Assembly: GCF_008704395.1 (NCBI RefSeq)
Contig: NZ_CP023695.1
Span: 1,736,001 to 1,800,000 of the forward strand
Length of the DNA: 64,000 nucleotides
Direction of reading: 5' to 3'
Origin: Streptomyces alboniger
GTDB lineage: Bacteria > Actinomycetota > Actinomycetes > Streptomycetales > Streptomycetaceae
In this document: positions 8,085 through 17,405 of the stretch, piece by piece
How the letters are laid out: each line of letters begins with the position of its first letter
Numbering within the stretch: the first letter of the stretch is position 1
The notes under the pieces: model-generated
Seen by the model: the letters and a program-made list of their open reading frames with translations, nothing else
Databases searched by the model: none
What the model was told of the DNA's origin: nothing
Program-made: the position numbers and the translations under genes

Positions 8085-9722
8085 TCAGTGGGCGCCGACG
8101 CCGGTGAGGGACTTGACCTCCAGCTCGGCGTACTTGCCCTTGTCCGGTTCCTCCTTGGAGAGGATCGAGCCGAGCCAGCCGAGCAGGAAGCCCAGCGGGA
8201 TGGAGATGAGGCCCGGGTTCTCCAGCGGGAAGAAGTCGAAGTTCGCGTCGGGGAACATCGAGCTGGGTTTGCCCGAGACGACCGGTGAGAACAGCACCAG
8301 GCCGACGGCCGCGGCCAGGCCTCCGTAGATGGACCAGAGCGCGCCCTGGGTGGTGAACCTCTTCCAGAACAGGCTGTAGAGGATGGTCGGCAGGTTCGCG
8401 GAGGCGGCGACCGCGAAGGCGAGGGCGACGAGGCCCGCGACGTTCAGGTCGCGGGCCAGGGCGCCGAGCGCGATGGAGACGACTCCGATGAAGACCGTCG
8501 CCCAGCGGGCGGCCTTCATCTCCTCCTTCTCGGTGGCCTTGCCCTTGCGGATGACGTTGGCGTAGATGTCGTGCGCGAAGGACGACGACGAGGCCAGGGT
8601 CAGGCCCGCGACCACCGCGAGGATCGTGGCGAAGGCGACCGCCGAGATCACCGCGAGCAGGATCGCGCCGCCGGTGGAGTCGCCACCGCCGCCGATCTCC
8701 AGTGCGGTGAGCGGCGCCGCCGTGTTGCCCGCCTTGTTGGAGGCGATGATGTCGCCGGGCTTGAGCAGGGCGGCGGCGCCGAAGCCGAGCACGATGGTCA
8801 TCAGGTAGAAGGCGCCGATGATGCCGATCGCCCAGTTCACGGACTTACGGGCGGCCTTGGCCGTGGGCACGGTGTAGAAGCGGATGAGGATGTGGGGCAG
8901 GCCCGCGGTGCCGAGGACCAGGGCGATGCCGAGCGAGATGAAGTCCAGCTTCGAGGTGGCGCTCACGCCGTACTTGAGGCCGGGCTCCAGGAACGCCGAG
9001 CCCTTGCCGCTGTTGGAGGCGGCGGAGCCGAGCAGGTCCGAGATGTTGAAGTTGAACTTCAGCAGGATCAGGAACGTGATGAGCAGCGTGCCCGTGATGA
9101 GCAGGACGGCCTTGACCATCTGCACCCAGGTGGTGCCCTTCATGCCGCCGATGGTGACGTAGACGATCATCAGCACGCCGACGAGGGCGACGATGAGGAT
9201 CTTGCCCGCGTCGGAGGTGATGCCGAGCAGCAGCGAGACCAGGACGCCCGCGCCCGCCATCTGTGCCAGCAGGTAGAAGATCGAGACGACGATGGTGGAG
9301 GTGCCGGCGGCCGTGCGGACCGGACGCTGGCGCATGCGGTACGCGAGGACGTCGCCCATGGTGTAGCGCCCGGAGTTGCGCAGCGGCTCGGCGACCAGGA
9401 GCAGCGCCACCAGCCAGGCGACCAGGAAGCCGATGGAGTAGAGGAAGCCGTCGTACCCGAAGAGGGCGATGGCGCCCGCGATGCCGAGGAAGGACGCGGC
9501 GGACATGTAGTCGCCGGAGATCGCCAGGCCGTTCTGGAAGCCGGTGAACTGGCGGCCGCCCGCGTAGAAGTCGGCGGCGCTCTTGGTCTGCCGGCCCGCC
9601 CAGACGGTGATGAAGAGGGTCGCGACGACGAAGGCGGCGAAGAGGCTGATGATCAGCGGCCGGTGCTGGGAGGCGTCGGACGCCGCCGCGAGGTCGATGA
9701 CGGCGGGGTGCGCGGGGCTCAT
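8085..9722 (-). CDS. actP: ActP-type cation/acetate symporter
   Basis: Sodium:solute symporter family permease in the plasma membrane, 545 residues, most like cation/acetate symporter ActP. At least twelve hydrophobic segments can be counted. Family signatures include GRQFTGFQNGLAISGDYMSAASFLGIAG near residues 55-85, GTAGLPHILIRFYTVPTAKAAR in the middle, and YGGLAAAVGLVLFSP near the end. The ATG at 9722 overlaps the stop of the DUF485 gene (ATGA), the normal yjcH-actP gene order; DUF485 partners accompany ActP in many bacteria. Uptake of acetate or another short monocarboxylate is inferred from family and neighbour. A strong hairpin ends the unit. Confidence 0.9.
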   Translation of the reverse strand: MSPAHPAVIDLAAASDASQHRPLIISLFAAFVVATLFITVWAGRQTKSAADFYAGGRQFTGFQNGLAISGDYMSAASFLGIAGAIALFGYDGFLYSIGFLVAWLVALLLVAEPLRNSGRYTMGDVLAYRMRQRPVRTAAGTSTIVVSIFYLLAQMAGAGVLVSLLLGITSDAGKILIVALVGVLMIVYVTIGGMKGTTWVQMVKAVLLITGTLLITFLILLKFNFNISDLLGSAASNSGKGSAFLEPGLKYGVSATSKLDFISLGIALVLGTAGLPHILIRFYTVPTAKAARKSVNWAIGIIGAFYLMTIVLGFGAAALLKPGDIIASNKAGNTAAPLTALEIGGGGDSTGGAILLAVISAVAFATILAVVAGLTLASSSSFAHDIYANVIRKGKATEKEEMKAARWATVFIGVVSIALGALARDLNVAGLVALAFAVAASANLPTILYSLFWKRFTTQGALWSIYGGLAAAVGLVLFSPVVSGKPSSMFPDANFDFFPLENPGLISIPLGFLLGWLGSILSKEEPDKGKYAELEVKSLTGVGAH

Positions 9723-10183
9723 GCGTCGCCCTCCATGCGGGACTCCATGCGGGACTCCATACGGGACTTGATCGCCTCGGACTTGGGGTCGAGCTTCGCC
9801 GCCGCGTGCCGCGAGTAGAACCAGGCGATGAGGAACGTGGTCAGGAACTGCCCGAGGCCGAGTACCAGGGCGACGTTGATGTTGCCGAACAGCTTGGTGC
9901 CCATGAGGCCGCCCGCGTAGTTGGAGAGCAGGACGTACACGAGGTACCAGGTGATGAAGGCGACGGTGAGCGGGAAGGCGAACGAGCGGTGGGCGCGGCG
10001 CAGTTCACCGAACTCCGCGCTCTGCTGCACCTCGGCGAACTCCTCCGTGGTGGGCGCGTGGGGAGCGGGTTCTTTTCCTGCGCCACCCTTCGAAGGGGGC
10101 GGTGCGTCGGTGGCCACGGAGTCTCCTCGTGGTGCGGGCGGGGTGGGGACGGACAGTTGTTCCATGGAGGTCTGTGCTCTCAC
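9719..10183 (-). CDS. DUF485 membrane protein, ActP partner
   Basis: YjcH-like DUF485 protein, about 154 residues, regularly encoded next to ActP; its function in transport is unclear. It has a Pro-rich cytoplasmic N-terminus, then FAEVQQSAEFGELRRAHRSFAFPL leading into two membrane helices (about 77-98 and 108-130). The extreme C-terminus repeats SRME three times, encoded by a tandem 12-base repeat at 9732-9767. GTG 10183 is a possible start, and ATG 10165 (MEQLSV) is an alternative; neither has a strong ribosome site. Overlaps actP by ATGA. Confidence 0.85.
   Translation of the reverse strand: MRAQTSMEQLSVPTPPAPRGDSVATDAPPPSKGGAGKEPAPHAPTTEEFAEVQQSAEFGELRRAHRSFAFPLTVAFITWYLVYVLLSNYAGGLMGTKLFGNINVALVLGLGQFLTTFLIAWFYSRHAAAKLDPKSEAIKSRMESRMESRMEGDA
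9732..9767. repeat. Three tandem 12-base repeats in the DUF485 gene 3' end
   Basis: TCCATGCGGGAC occurs three times in a row (third copy with one base changed), adding in-frame SRME units to the protein tail just before the overlap with actP. Confidence 0.9.
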
Positions 10184-10398
10184 ATTCCGGCGTGATGCGG
10201 ATCACGTGAGCCACGGTTGGCGATGCTAAGGCCACAGGCCGTGATCCGACAGGGGTTGATGTTGCTTCCGTTGTCTGCTCAACGGCACGGCGGCGCGCAC
10301 GACGCGCCCTGACTCCCCGGTTTCTTCTTTCTTCCGGGAGCCATTGCTGGCCTGGGAGTTCGGGGGATAGCTTCACCCCTGCACCCCCCGTCATGTAC

Positions 10399-10427
10399 CT
10401 GCCCGAGCACCAGCTGTGTTCGGGCAG
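10399..10427. promoter_or_regulatory. Inverted repeat upstream of the first subtilase gene
   Basis: Arms of 12 bases (10399-10410 and 10416-10427, one G-T type mismatch) around CAGCT lie 28 bases before the ATG of the subtilase. It may be an operator or a hairpin in the mRNA leader. The rest of the 272-base divergent gap to the DUF485 gene shows no gene. Confidence 0.5.
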
Positions 10428-10455
10428 TTCCGTATCCGGATGATGTGGAGATCCC

Positions 10456-12000
10456 ATGGCTCATCTGCGTTCAGGACGCCGTACGGCGCTGACCGTGCCG
10501 CTCGGTATCGCGCTCGCCGCCTCGGTCGGCTTCGTGCCCGGTGCCGCGACAGCGGCCCCGAACGAGCCGCCCGCCCCGGTCGCGGCGGCCGCGGAGGACG
10601 CCCCCGTCTTCGCGTACGTCGTCAACACCCGTGCGGACCACCGGACGATCGCGTACGTGAAGCGGGCGATAGCCAGGGCCGGCGGGTCCGTCGTCGTCGC
10701 GCACGAGAAGATAGGCGTCATCGTCGCGCACTCCTCGAACCCGGAGTTCGGCGAGCGGATACGCGACGTCCGCGGCGTGCGGTCCGCCGGTGCGACCCAC
10801 ACCGCGCCCCTGCGGGCGGCGGGCACCACGGACGACGGCAAGGCGAAGCTGCTGTCCGAGGCCGACGCCGAGTCCCTGAAGCGGAGCGCCGCTCCAGGCG
10901 CCGAGCCGATGGAGGCCGACCAGTGGGACCTGCGGGCGATCGGCGCCGACAAGGCGGCGAAGATCAACCCGGGCAGCAGGAAGGTCACCGTCGCCGTGAT
11001 CGACACCGGCGTCGACGACACCCACCCGGACCTCGCACCGAACTTCTCGGCCGCGCAGTCCGCGAGCTGTGTCGGCGGCAAGGCGGACACCTCGGCCGGT
11101 GCCTGGCGCCCGGCGAACAAGGACCACTACCACGGCACGCACGTGGCGGGCGAGATAGGCGCGGCGCGCAACGGCGTCGGTGTCGCGGGTGTCGCGCCCG
11201 GCGTGAGGATAGCGGGCATCAAGGTCGCCGACCCGGTCGATGAGCTGTTCTACCCGGAGAACGTGGTCTGCGCCTTCGTGTTCGCCGCCGAGCACAGCGT
11301 CGAGATCACCAACAACAGCTACTACGTGGACCCGTGGCTGTTCAACTGCAAGGACGACCCGGACCAGAAGGCGATCCTCGACGCGGTCAACCGCGCCCAG
11401 CTGTACGCGCAGCGCAAGGGCATCCTCAACGTCGCCTCCGCGGGCAACTCCAACCACGACCTGGCCTCCGACGCGATCGTCGACAAGTCCAGCCCGGACG
11501 ACTCCACTCCCGTCACCCGCACCATCGACCCGAGCGAGTGCCTCGACGTGCCGACCCAGCTGCCGGGCGTCGTCACCACGAGTGCGACGGGCGTCAAGAA
11601 CCTCAAGTCGTCGTACTCCACCTACGGCAAGGGCGTCGTCGACGTCACGGCCCCGGGCGGCGACAAGTTCCAGCTGCCGGCCGACACCCCGTCGGAGAAC
11701 GGCAACATCCTCTCGACGATGCCGAACGGCGAGTACGGCTGGCTGCGCGGTACGTCGATGGCCGCGCCGCACGCCGCGGGGGTCGCCGCGCTGCTGAAGT
11801 CCACGCACCCCAAGGCGGGCCCCGCCGAGTTGCAGCGCCTCCTCAAGGCGCAGGCCGACCGCATGGAGTGCCCGTCAGGACCGTATGACCCGGACGGCGA
11901 CGGTGATGTCGACGCGGTCTGCGAGGACGGTGGCAGGGGCAAGAACGGCTTCTACGGCAGCGGACTCGTCGACGCGCTCGAAGCGGTGAAGAAGAAGTGA
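10456..12000 (+). CDS. Secreted S8 family serine peptidase (subtilase)
   Basis: Secreted subtilisin-family protease, 514 residues. The N-terminal signal peptide (basic RSGRRTA, hydrophobic core to about residue 30, AATAA) is followed by an inhibitor_I9-like propeptide (FAYVVNTRAD to about 110). Catalytic residues are D183 in VIDTGVDDTHPD, H226 in HGTHVAG and S434 in GTSMAAPHAAG; NNSYYVDPW carries the oxyanion-region asparagines. The C-terminal tail has a calcium-loop-like DPDGDGDVDAVCE stretch. A second paralogue follows directly, with about the same domain order, so the pair arose by tandem duplication. The ATG at 10456 is preceded by GGAG. Confidence 0.92.
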   Translation: MAHLRSGRRTALTVPLGIALAASVGFVPGAATAAPNEPPAPVAAAAEDAPVFAYVVNTRADHRTIAYVKRAIARAGGSVVVAHEKIGVIVAHSSNPEFGERIRDVRGVRSAGATHTAPLRAAGTTDDGKAKLLSEADAESLKRSAAPGAEPMEADQWDLRAIGADKAAKINPGSRKVTVAVIDTGVDDTHPDLAPNFSAAQSASCVGGKADTSAGAWRPANKDHYHGTHVAGEIGAARNGVGVAGVAPGVRIAGIKVADPVDELFYPENVVCAFVFAAEHSVEITNNSYYVDPWLFNCKDDPDQKAILDAVNRAQLYAQRKGILNVASAGNSNHDLASDAIVDKSSPDDSTPVTRTIDPSECLDVPTQLPGVVTTSATGVKNLKSSYSTYGKGVVDVTAPGGDKFQLPADTPSENGNILSTMPNGEYGWLRGTSMAAPHAAGVAALLKSTHPKAGPAELQRLLKAQADRMECPSGPYDPDGDGDVDAVCEDGGRGKNGFYGSGLVDALEAVKKK

Positions 12001-12014
12001 CGGGGGGTACGGAC

Positions 12015-13595
12015 ATGACTGACATGACCAGGCCACAGAGCGGCGCAGCCACCGGCTTCCGGCGCTCGCGCCGCGCGCTGGCCCTTCCCGTCGGCATTGC
12101 GGTGGCCTCGGCCGTCGCGTTCCTGCCGGGTTCGGCGTCGGCACGGCCCGCCACCCTGCCGGACGCTCCGGCGTCGGCCCTCTCCGCGCCCTCGGCGGAC
12201 GCCCCTTCGATGAGCTACGTAGTGAACGTGCGCCCCGGGAAGGGCAGTACGGCCCGCGCCGAGAGAGCCATCGCCAAGGCCGGCGGCGACGTCGTCATCG
12301 CGTACGACAGGATCGGCGTCATCGTCGTCCACTCGACGAACCCGGACTTCGCCAGGACGATCCGGGGGGTGAAGGGCGTCGACTCGGCGGGCGCGACCCG
12401 GACGGCTCCGCTGTCCGCGCAGTCCGACAACGCCCTCGCCGCCGAGCGTCCGCTGACCGCCGCCGAGGCGAGGGCCGCGGCGGGCAGGGCGTCGGCGGGG
12501 CAGGACGAGCTGGAGCCGCTCCAGTGGGACCTGCCCGCCATGAAGGCGGACAAGGCGCACGAGATCTCGCTCGGCAGCCGCGAGGTCACGGTGGCCGTGC
12601 TCGACTCCGGAGTCGACGACACGCACCCCGACATCGCGCCCAACTTCGACCGCCGGGCGTCCGCGAGCTGCCTGGGCGGCGTGCCCGTCCAGAAGGACAA
12701 CGCGTGGCGTCCGGTGGCCAAGGAGAGCGACCACGGCATGCACGTGGCCGGCTCGATCGCCGCCGCGAAGAACGGCACCGGGATCACGGGTGTCGCGCCC
12801 GGCGTGAAGGTGGCGAGCCTGAAGGTGGCGGAGCCCGCGACCGGCCTGTACTACACGGAGGCCGTCGTCTGCGGGTTCGTATGGGCGGCCGACCACGGGG
12901 TGGACGTCACCAACAACAGCTATTACACGGACCCGTGGCTCTTCAACTGCACGACGGACGACGACCAGAAGGCTCTGGTCGACGCGGTGAGCCGGGCCGC
13001 GAGGTACGCGGAGCGCAGGGGCGCGGTGAACGTCGCGGCGGCGGGCAACGCGAAGACCGACCTCGCCCAGGAGGAGATCGTCGACAAGACGAGTCCCAAC
13101 GACACCACTCCGGTGACGCGCACCATCAGGACCGAGGAGTGCTTCGACCTCCCGTCGCAGCTGCCCGGCGTCGTGACGGTCTCCGCCACCGGCGCCAAGA
13201 ACATCAAGGCGTCGTACTCGAACTACGGCAAGGGCGTCATCGACATCACGGCCCCGGGCGGCGACGCCACGAGGTACCAGGCGCCGAACCCGCCCGCCGT
13301 CGACGGCAGGATCCTGTCGACCCTGCCGGGCGGCAAGTTCGGCTACAAGGGCGGTACGTCGATGGCGTCCCCGCACGCCGCGGGCGTTGCCGCACTGCTG
13401 AAGTCCACGCACCCGCACGCCTCACCGGAGCGGATCAAGGCCCTCCTGTACCGCCAGGCGGACGCGATGGCCTGCACCGATCCGTACGACTTCGACGGTG
13501 ACGGCAAGGTCGACGCGGTCTGCGAGGGTGGCAGGAACAAGAACGGCTTCTACGGCGTGGGCATGGCCGACGCGCTGGACGCCGTGCGCAAGTAG
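12015..13595 (+). CDS. Secreted S8 family serine peptidase, tandem paralogue
   Basis: Second subtilase, 526 residues from ATG 12015, which has GGGGGG eight bases before it; a GTG at 11997 overlapping the previous stop is an alternative. Signal peptide (RRSRRALALPVGIAVASAVAF, then ASA), propeptide and catalytic domain match the upstream gene. Catalytic D197 (VLDSGVDDTHPD), H240 and S449 (GTSMASPHAAG) are present, but the His motif reads HGMHVAG instead of HGTHVAG. The tail again ends DFDGDGKVDAVCE, a calcium-loop-like pattern. Close spacing (14 bases) implies co-transcription with the first protease; a hairpin terminator follows. Confidence 0.9.
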   Translation: MTDMTRPQSGAATGFRRSRRALALPVGIAVASAVAFLPGSASARPATLPDAPASALSAPSADAPSMSYVVNVRPGKGSTARAERAIAKAGGDVVIAYDRIGVIVVHSTNPDFARTIRGVKGVDSAGATRTAPLSAQSDNALAAERPLTAAEARAAAGRASAGQDELEPLQWDLPAMKADKAHEISLGSREVTVAVLDSGVDDTHPDIAPNFDRRASASCLGGVPVQKDNAWRPVAKESDHGMHVAGSIAAAKNGTGITGVAPGVKVASLKVAEPATGLYYTEAVVCGFVWAADHGVDVTNNSYYTDPWLFNCTTDDDQKALVDAVSRAARYAERRGAVNVAAAGNAKTDLAQEEIVDKTSPNDTTPVTRTIRTEECFDLPSQLPGVVTVSATGAKNIKASYSNYGKGVIDITAPGGDATRYQAPNPPAVDGRILSTLPGGKFGYKGGTSMASPHAAGVAALLKSTHPHASPERIKALLYRQADAMACTDPYDFDGDGKVDAVCEGGRNKNGFYGVGMADALDAVRK

Positions 13596-13619
13596 CGCGA
13601 CGCGCGAACGGGCGGGGAG

Positions 13620-13648
13620 GGGCCGGGCGGCGACGCGTCGCCCGGCCC
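13620..13648 (+). terminator. Terminator after the subtilase pair
   Basis: Arms GGGCCGGGCG (13620-13629) and CGCCCGGCCC (13639-13648) are perfectly complementary around a nine-base loop, 25 bases past the second subtilase stop. Confidence 0.8.
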
Positions 13649-13718
13649 TTCCGCCGCGTCCGTCCTTCCCCTCCGGACCCTTCCGCCGCGTCGGGGCCGC
13701 GTGCGGCATAGTGCGTGC

Positions 13719-14232
13719 ATGACACAGACATCGTGGGAGAGCACCGGAGAGGCGTGGGCCGCGCTCGGCGGCGATCCCGCCCTGCTCTCCGGCGTCTCGG
13801 CCAACGTACGCGACGGCGCCCTGCCCGCCCGGCTGCCCGTCATCGGGCTCGCCCGCGCGTGCGCGGGCGTCTGCGCCCTGGCCGCCGCGGAGTTGACCGC
13901 GGCGCGGACCGGGCGGCAGGTGCCGCGGGTGCGGGTCGACGACGGGGCCGTGGCGACGGCGTTCACCAGTGAGCGGCATCTCCTCGTCGACGGGCGCGCG
14001 CCGGTCAACTTCGCGCCGCTGTCCCGTTTCTGGCGCACCGCCGACGGCTGGGTGCGCACGCATGCCAACTACCCGCATCATCGCGCGGCGTTGACGGCTG
14101 CCCTGGGGCTCGCCGACGAGCCTTCGGTGGCCGCGGTGGCCGCGTGCCTCGCCGAGCGGTCCGCCGTCGAGGTCGAGGACGCCGTGTACGCCGCCGGGGG
14201 CCTCGCCGTCGCGCTGCGGTCCCCGGCGCCGC
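13719..14232 (+). pseudogene. CoA-transferase (CaiB/BaiF family), N-terminal fragment
   Basis: From ATG 13719 the frame encodes about 170 residues resembling the start of a Streptomyces family III CoA-transferase homologue (TSWESTGEAWAALGGDPALL, later FAPLSRFWRTADGWVRTHANYPHHR, then AVYAAGGLAVALRS). After about 14220 the frame no longer looks like protein and has no stop until 15965, running through unrelated genes, while a different frame takes over with a CopD-like membrane protein. The remaining two-thirds of a typical enzyme is missing. A deletion joining two genes, or an assembly misjoin, is the simplest explanation. No activity is expected. Confidence 0.65.
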
Positions 14233-14325
14233 GTCCCGGGGGCACCGCTGGACCGGGCGCCGCGCGGCTGGGCGGCGTACGCGGCGTGGGCGGGGTGCGC
14301 GGCGGCGCTCGGGCTCGCCACGATC

Positions 14326-14988
14326 GTGGCGAACGGCAACCTCGTCCCCCAGCGGCTCGCGGACCTGGACATCGGGCGGCTCTACGACTCCCGGGACGGA
14401 TGGCTCGCCCTCCTGGAGGTCAACGCCTTCATCGCGGCCGCGCTGTGCGCCCGCTCCCGGCGCCCCTCGGCGGCCGCGCTCCCCCTGGCCGCGGTCATCT
14501 TCGCCGAGGCGCTGCGGGCACACCCTCCGGTGGAGGACTCCGCGCTGGTCGGCAGCGGACTCACCCTCGTGCACCTGACGTGCGGGGCGCTCTGGGCGGG
14601 CGGGCTGCTGTACGTCCTGCGGATGCTGCGCCGGTGGCGGACGACCTCTCCGGAGGAGGGCGTCGCCGTTCTCGGGCTCTACGCGCGCGTGGCGGCCGTT
14701 CTGTTCGCGGCGATCACCGTGACCGGCTGCTTCAGCACGCTGCGCCGGATGCCGCCCGGCACGGTGATGGACCAGCTCACCGAGACGGCGTACGGCCGCA
14801 CACTGCTGGCCAAGGTGCTGGTGGTGGCCGTCGTCGCCGTGCTCGCGCTGCTGGCCCGTCGGCGGTTGCGCGGCACCGGCGACCGTCTGCGCGCCTACGT
14901 GCCCGCGCGCGGGGAGGTGGCCGCGCTGGGCGTCGTCGTGGTGCTGTCGGCGCTGTTGACCTCGGTGCCGGTGCCGATCCGCTGGTGA
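14326..14988 (+). CDS. CopD-like copper-resistance membrane protein, N-terminally truncated
   Basis: Frame starting at GTG 14326 gives 220 residues with five or six hydrophobic segments; the same frame is protein-like back to about 14245 (RGWAAYAAWAGCAAALGLA), adding one more helix but no start codon. HLTCGALWAGGLLYVLRMLRRW and FSTLRRMPPG...YGRTLLAKVLVV are the CopD-domain landmarks. CopD proteins are usually longer and are linked to copper handling. The upstream part appears lost at the junction with the CoA-transferase fragment, so expression and function are doubtful. Its last 94 bases overlap the convergent lysoplasmalogenase gene. Confidence 0.6.
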   Translation: MANGNLVPQRLADLDIGRLYDSRDGWLALLEVNAFIAAALCARSRRPSAAALPLAAVIFAEALRAHPPVEDSALVGSGLTLVHLTCGALWAGGLLYVLRMLRRWRTTSPEEGVAVLGLYARVAAVLFAAITVTGCFSTLRRMPPGTVMDQLTETAYGRTLLAKVLVVAVVAVLALLARRRLRGTGDRLRAYVPARGEVAALGVVVVLSALLTSVPVPIRW

Positions 14989-15637
14989 TCCGCGAGCAGG
15001 AGGGCTCTGGCCAGCAGGTACTGGGCGGCGAGGTACGTGAGCATGATCGCGAAGTCGGGCCGGGGCAGTTGCGGCCACTCGGCGACGCCGGTCGCGATGA
15101 GCGTGTCCGACAGCAGGAACAGCGCCCCTCCGACGCCCGCCGTGAGGCCCAGGGCGGTCGCGCGGAACGCCATGGCGGTGAGCAGCACGCTGTAGCCCGC
15201 GACGGGGCCCCGCATGTCGGCCGGCAGGTCCGGCCAGAGCAGCGCCACGGTGCCGACGAGCGCGAGGGCGTACGCGGCCACGAGTGCCGTCCCGCGCGCG
15301 TGGGGCGGGCCGCCCGCGCGTGCGGACCGCTCGGTGTCGCCGTACCGCTTGAAGAGCACGAGGTAGCAGATGTGCCCGGCGGCGAAGGAGCCCATTCCCG
15401 CGAGGAAGGCCGGCTCGGCGTCGAGGAGCAGGAGGGTGTCGCCGCCCCAGCCGAGGAGGAGGGCGACGATCAGCAGGCGCGGGCCCCGCTCCGCGGCGAC
15501 GTACGCCGCGAGGAGCGGCATGAGCAGCGGCTTGAAGACGGCGTGGCCGAGGCCGGAGTCCGCAAGGAGCGCGACGAGATCCCCGAGCGCGGCGAGGGCG
15601 AAGGCGCCGAGGAGCAGTGTGGGCGCGGGGCGCCCCG

Positions 15638-15641
<4 letters not shown>
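14895..15641 (-). CDS. YhhN family lysoplasmalogenase-like membrane protein
   Basis: Integral membrane protein of 248 residues in the YhhN/TMEM86 family, whose characterised members hydrolyse the vinyl-ether bond of lysoplasmalogens. About eight hydrophobic helices are visible, with family landmarks GHAVFKPLLMPLLAAYVA, GWGGDTLLLL and FLLSDTLIA, each carrying conserved polar residues inside membrane segments. Start is GTG 15641, overlapping the stop of the upstream sterol desaturase gene by GTGA, so the two lipid-related genes are coupled. The polar C-terminal tail of about 30 residues lies opposite the end of the CopD-like gene, an unusual 94-base convergent overlap. Confidence 0.85.
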
Positions 15642-16564
<923 letters not shown>

Positions 16565-16670
16565 GCGTGCACCGTAGAACGGCTCCCCGCCCGCGACTAG
16601 AGGTTGTTACCGACAAGTATTACCGGCGGTACGGGAGGAGTTGTTGGTGATCCTCGCCAAAGGCCCCGCG

Positions 16671-17381
16671 TCAAACCCCGGCCGCTCCCAGCAGCGCGCC
16701 CGCCCCGTAGGTCACCGCCATCGCGAGCGCGCCGCCCGCCACGTTCCGCAGCATGGCGCGGCGCACGTCCGCCGCGCCCAGGCGGGCGCTGCTCCAGCCC
16801 GTGAGGCCGAGGGCGCCGAGGACCGAGACGACGGTGACGCCGAGGCGCCAGTCGGCCGGCGGGAGGACGATCGCGAGGAGCGGCAGCAGCGCGCCCGCGG
16901 TGAAGGCGACGAAGCTGGCCCAGGCCGCGTGCCAGGGGTTGGTGAGGTCGTCGGGGTCGATCCCCAGCTCCACGCGCGCGTGGGCACGCAGCGCGTCCCT
17001 CTCGGTCAGCTGCTCGGCGGCCTCGCGGGCCACGTCACGGCTGAGCCCGCGCTCCTCCAGCAGGTCGGTCAGCTCGGCCAGTTCCGCCTCGGGCCGCTCG
17101 CGCAGTTCCCGCTTCTCCATGGCGAGGGCGGCCTTCTCCGAGTCGCGCTGCGTGGACACGGAGACGTACTCGCCCGCGGCCATGGACATGGACCCGGCGA
17201 GCAGTCCGGCCAGGCCCGCCGTCAGCAGGGTGTCGCGGGCGTCCGTGGCGCCCGCGACGCCGACGACGAGGCCCGCGGTGGACACGATGCCGTCATTGGC
17301 GCCCAGCACGGCGGCCCGCAGCCAGTTGAGCCGTGAGCCGAGGCCGCCGCCGTGCGCTTCCTCGTGCGTTGCTTCCGTCAC
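16671..17381 (-). CDS. VIT1/CCC1 family iron/manganese transporter
   Basis: Membrane transporter of the CCC1/VIT1 family, 236 residues; characterised members export Fe(II) or Mn(II) from the cytosol into a vacuole or across the membrane. RLNWLRAAVLGANDGIVSTAGLVVGVAGA near the N-terminus contains the conserved N/D pair of helix 1, SMSMAAGEYVSVSTQRDSE is the family helix-2 motif, a polar Glu-rich segment (REL...ELAELTDLLEERG) forms the metal-binding cytosolic region, and three further helices follow, ending GALLGAAGV. Start GTG 17381. It stands alone on the minus strand, 25 bases before the amidohydrolase gene stop. Confidence 0.88.
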   Translation of the reverse strand: MTEATHEEAHGGGLGSRLNWLRAAVLGANDGIVSTAGLVVGVAGATDARDTLLTAGLAGLLAGSMSMAAGEYVSVSTQRDSEKAALAMEKRELRERPEAELAELTDLLEERGLSRDVAREAAEQLTERDALRAHARVELGIDPDDLTNPWHAAWASFVAFTAGALLPLLAIVLPPADWRLGVTVVSVLGALGLTGWSSARLGAADVRRAMLRNVAGGALAMAVTYGAGALLGAAGV

Positions 17382-17405
17382 GCAGGGAGCATCGCACCAC
17401 CCGCG

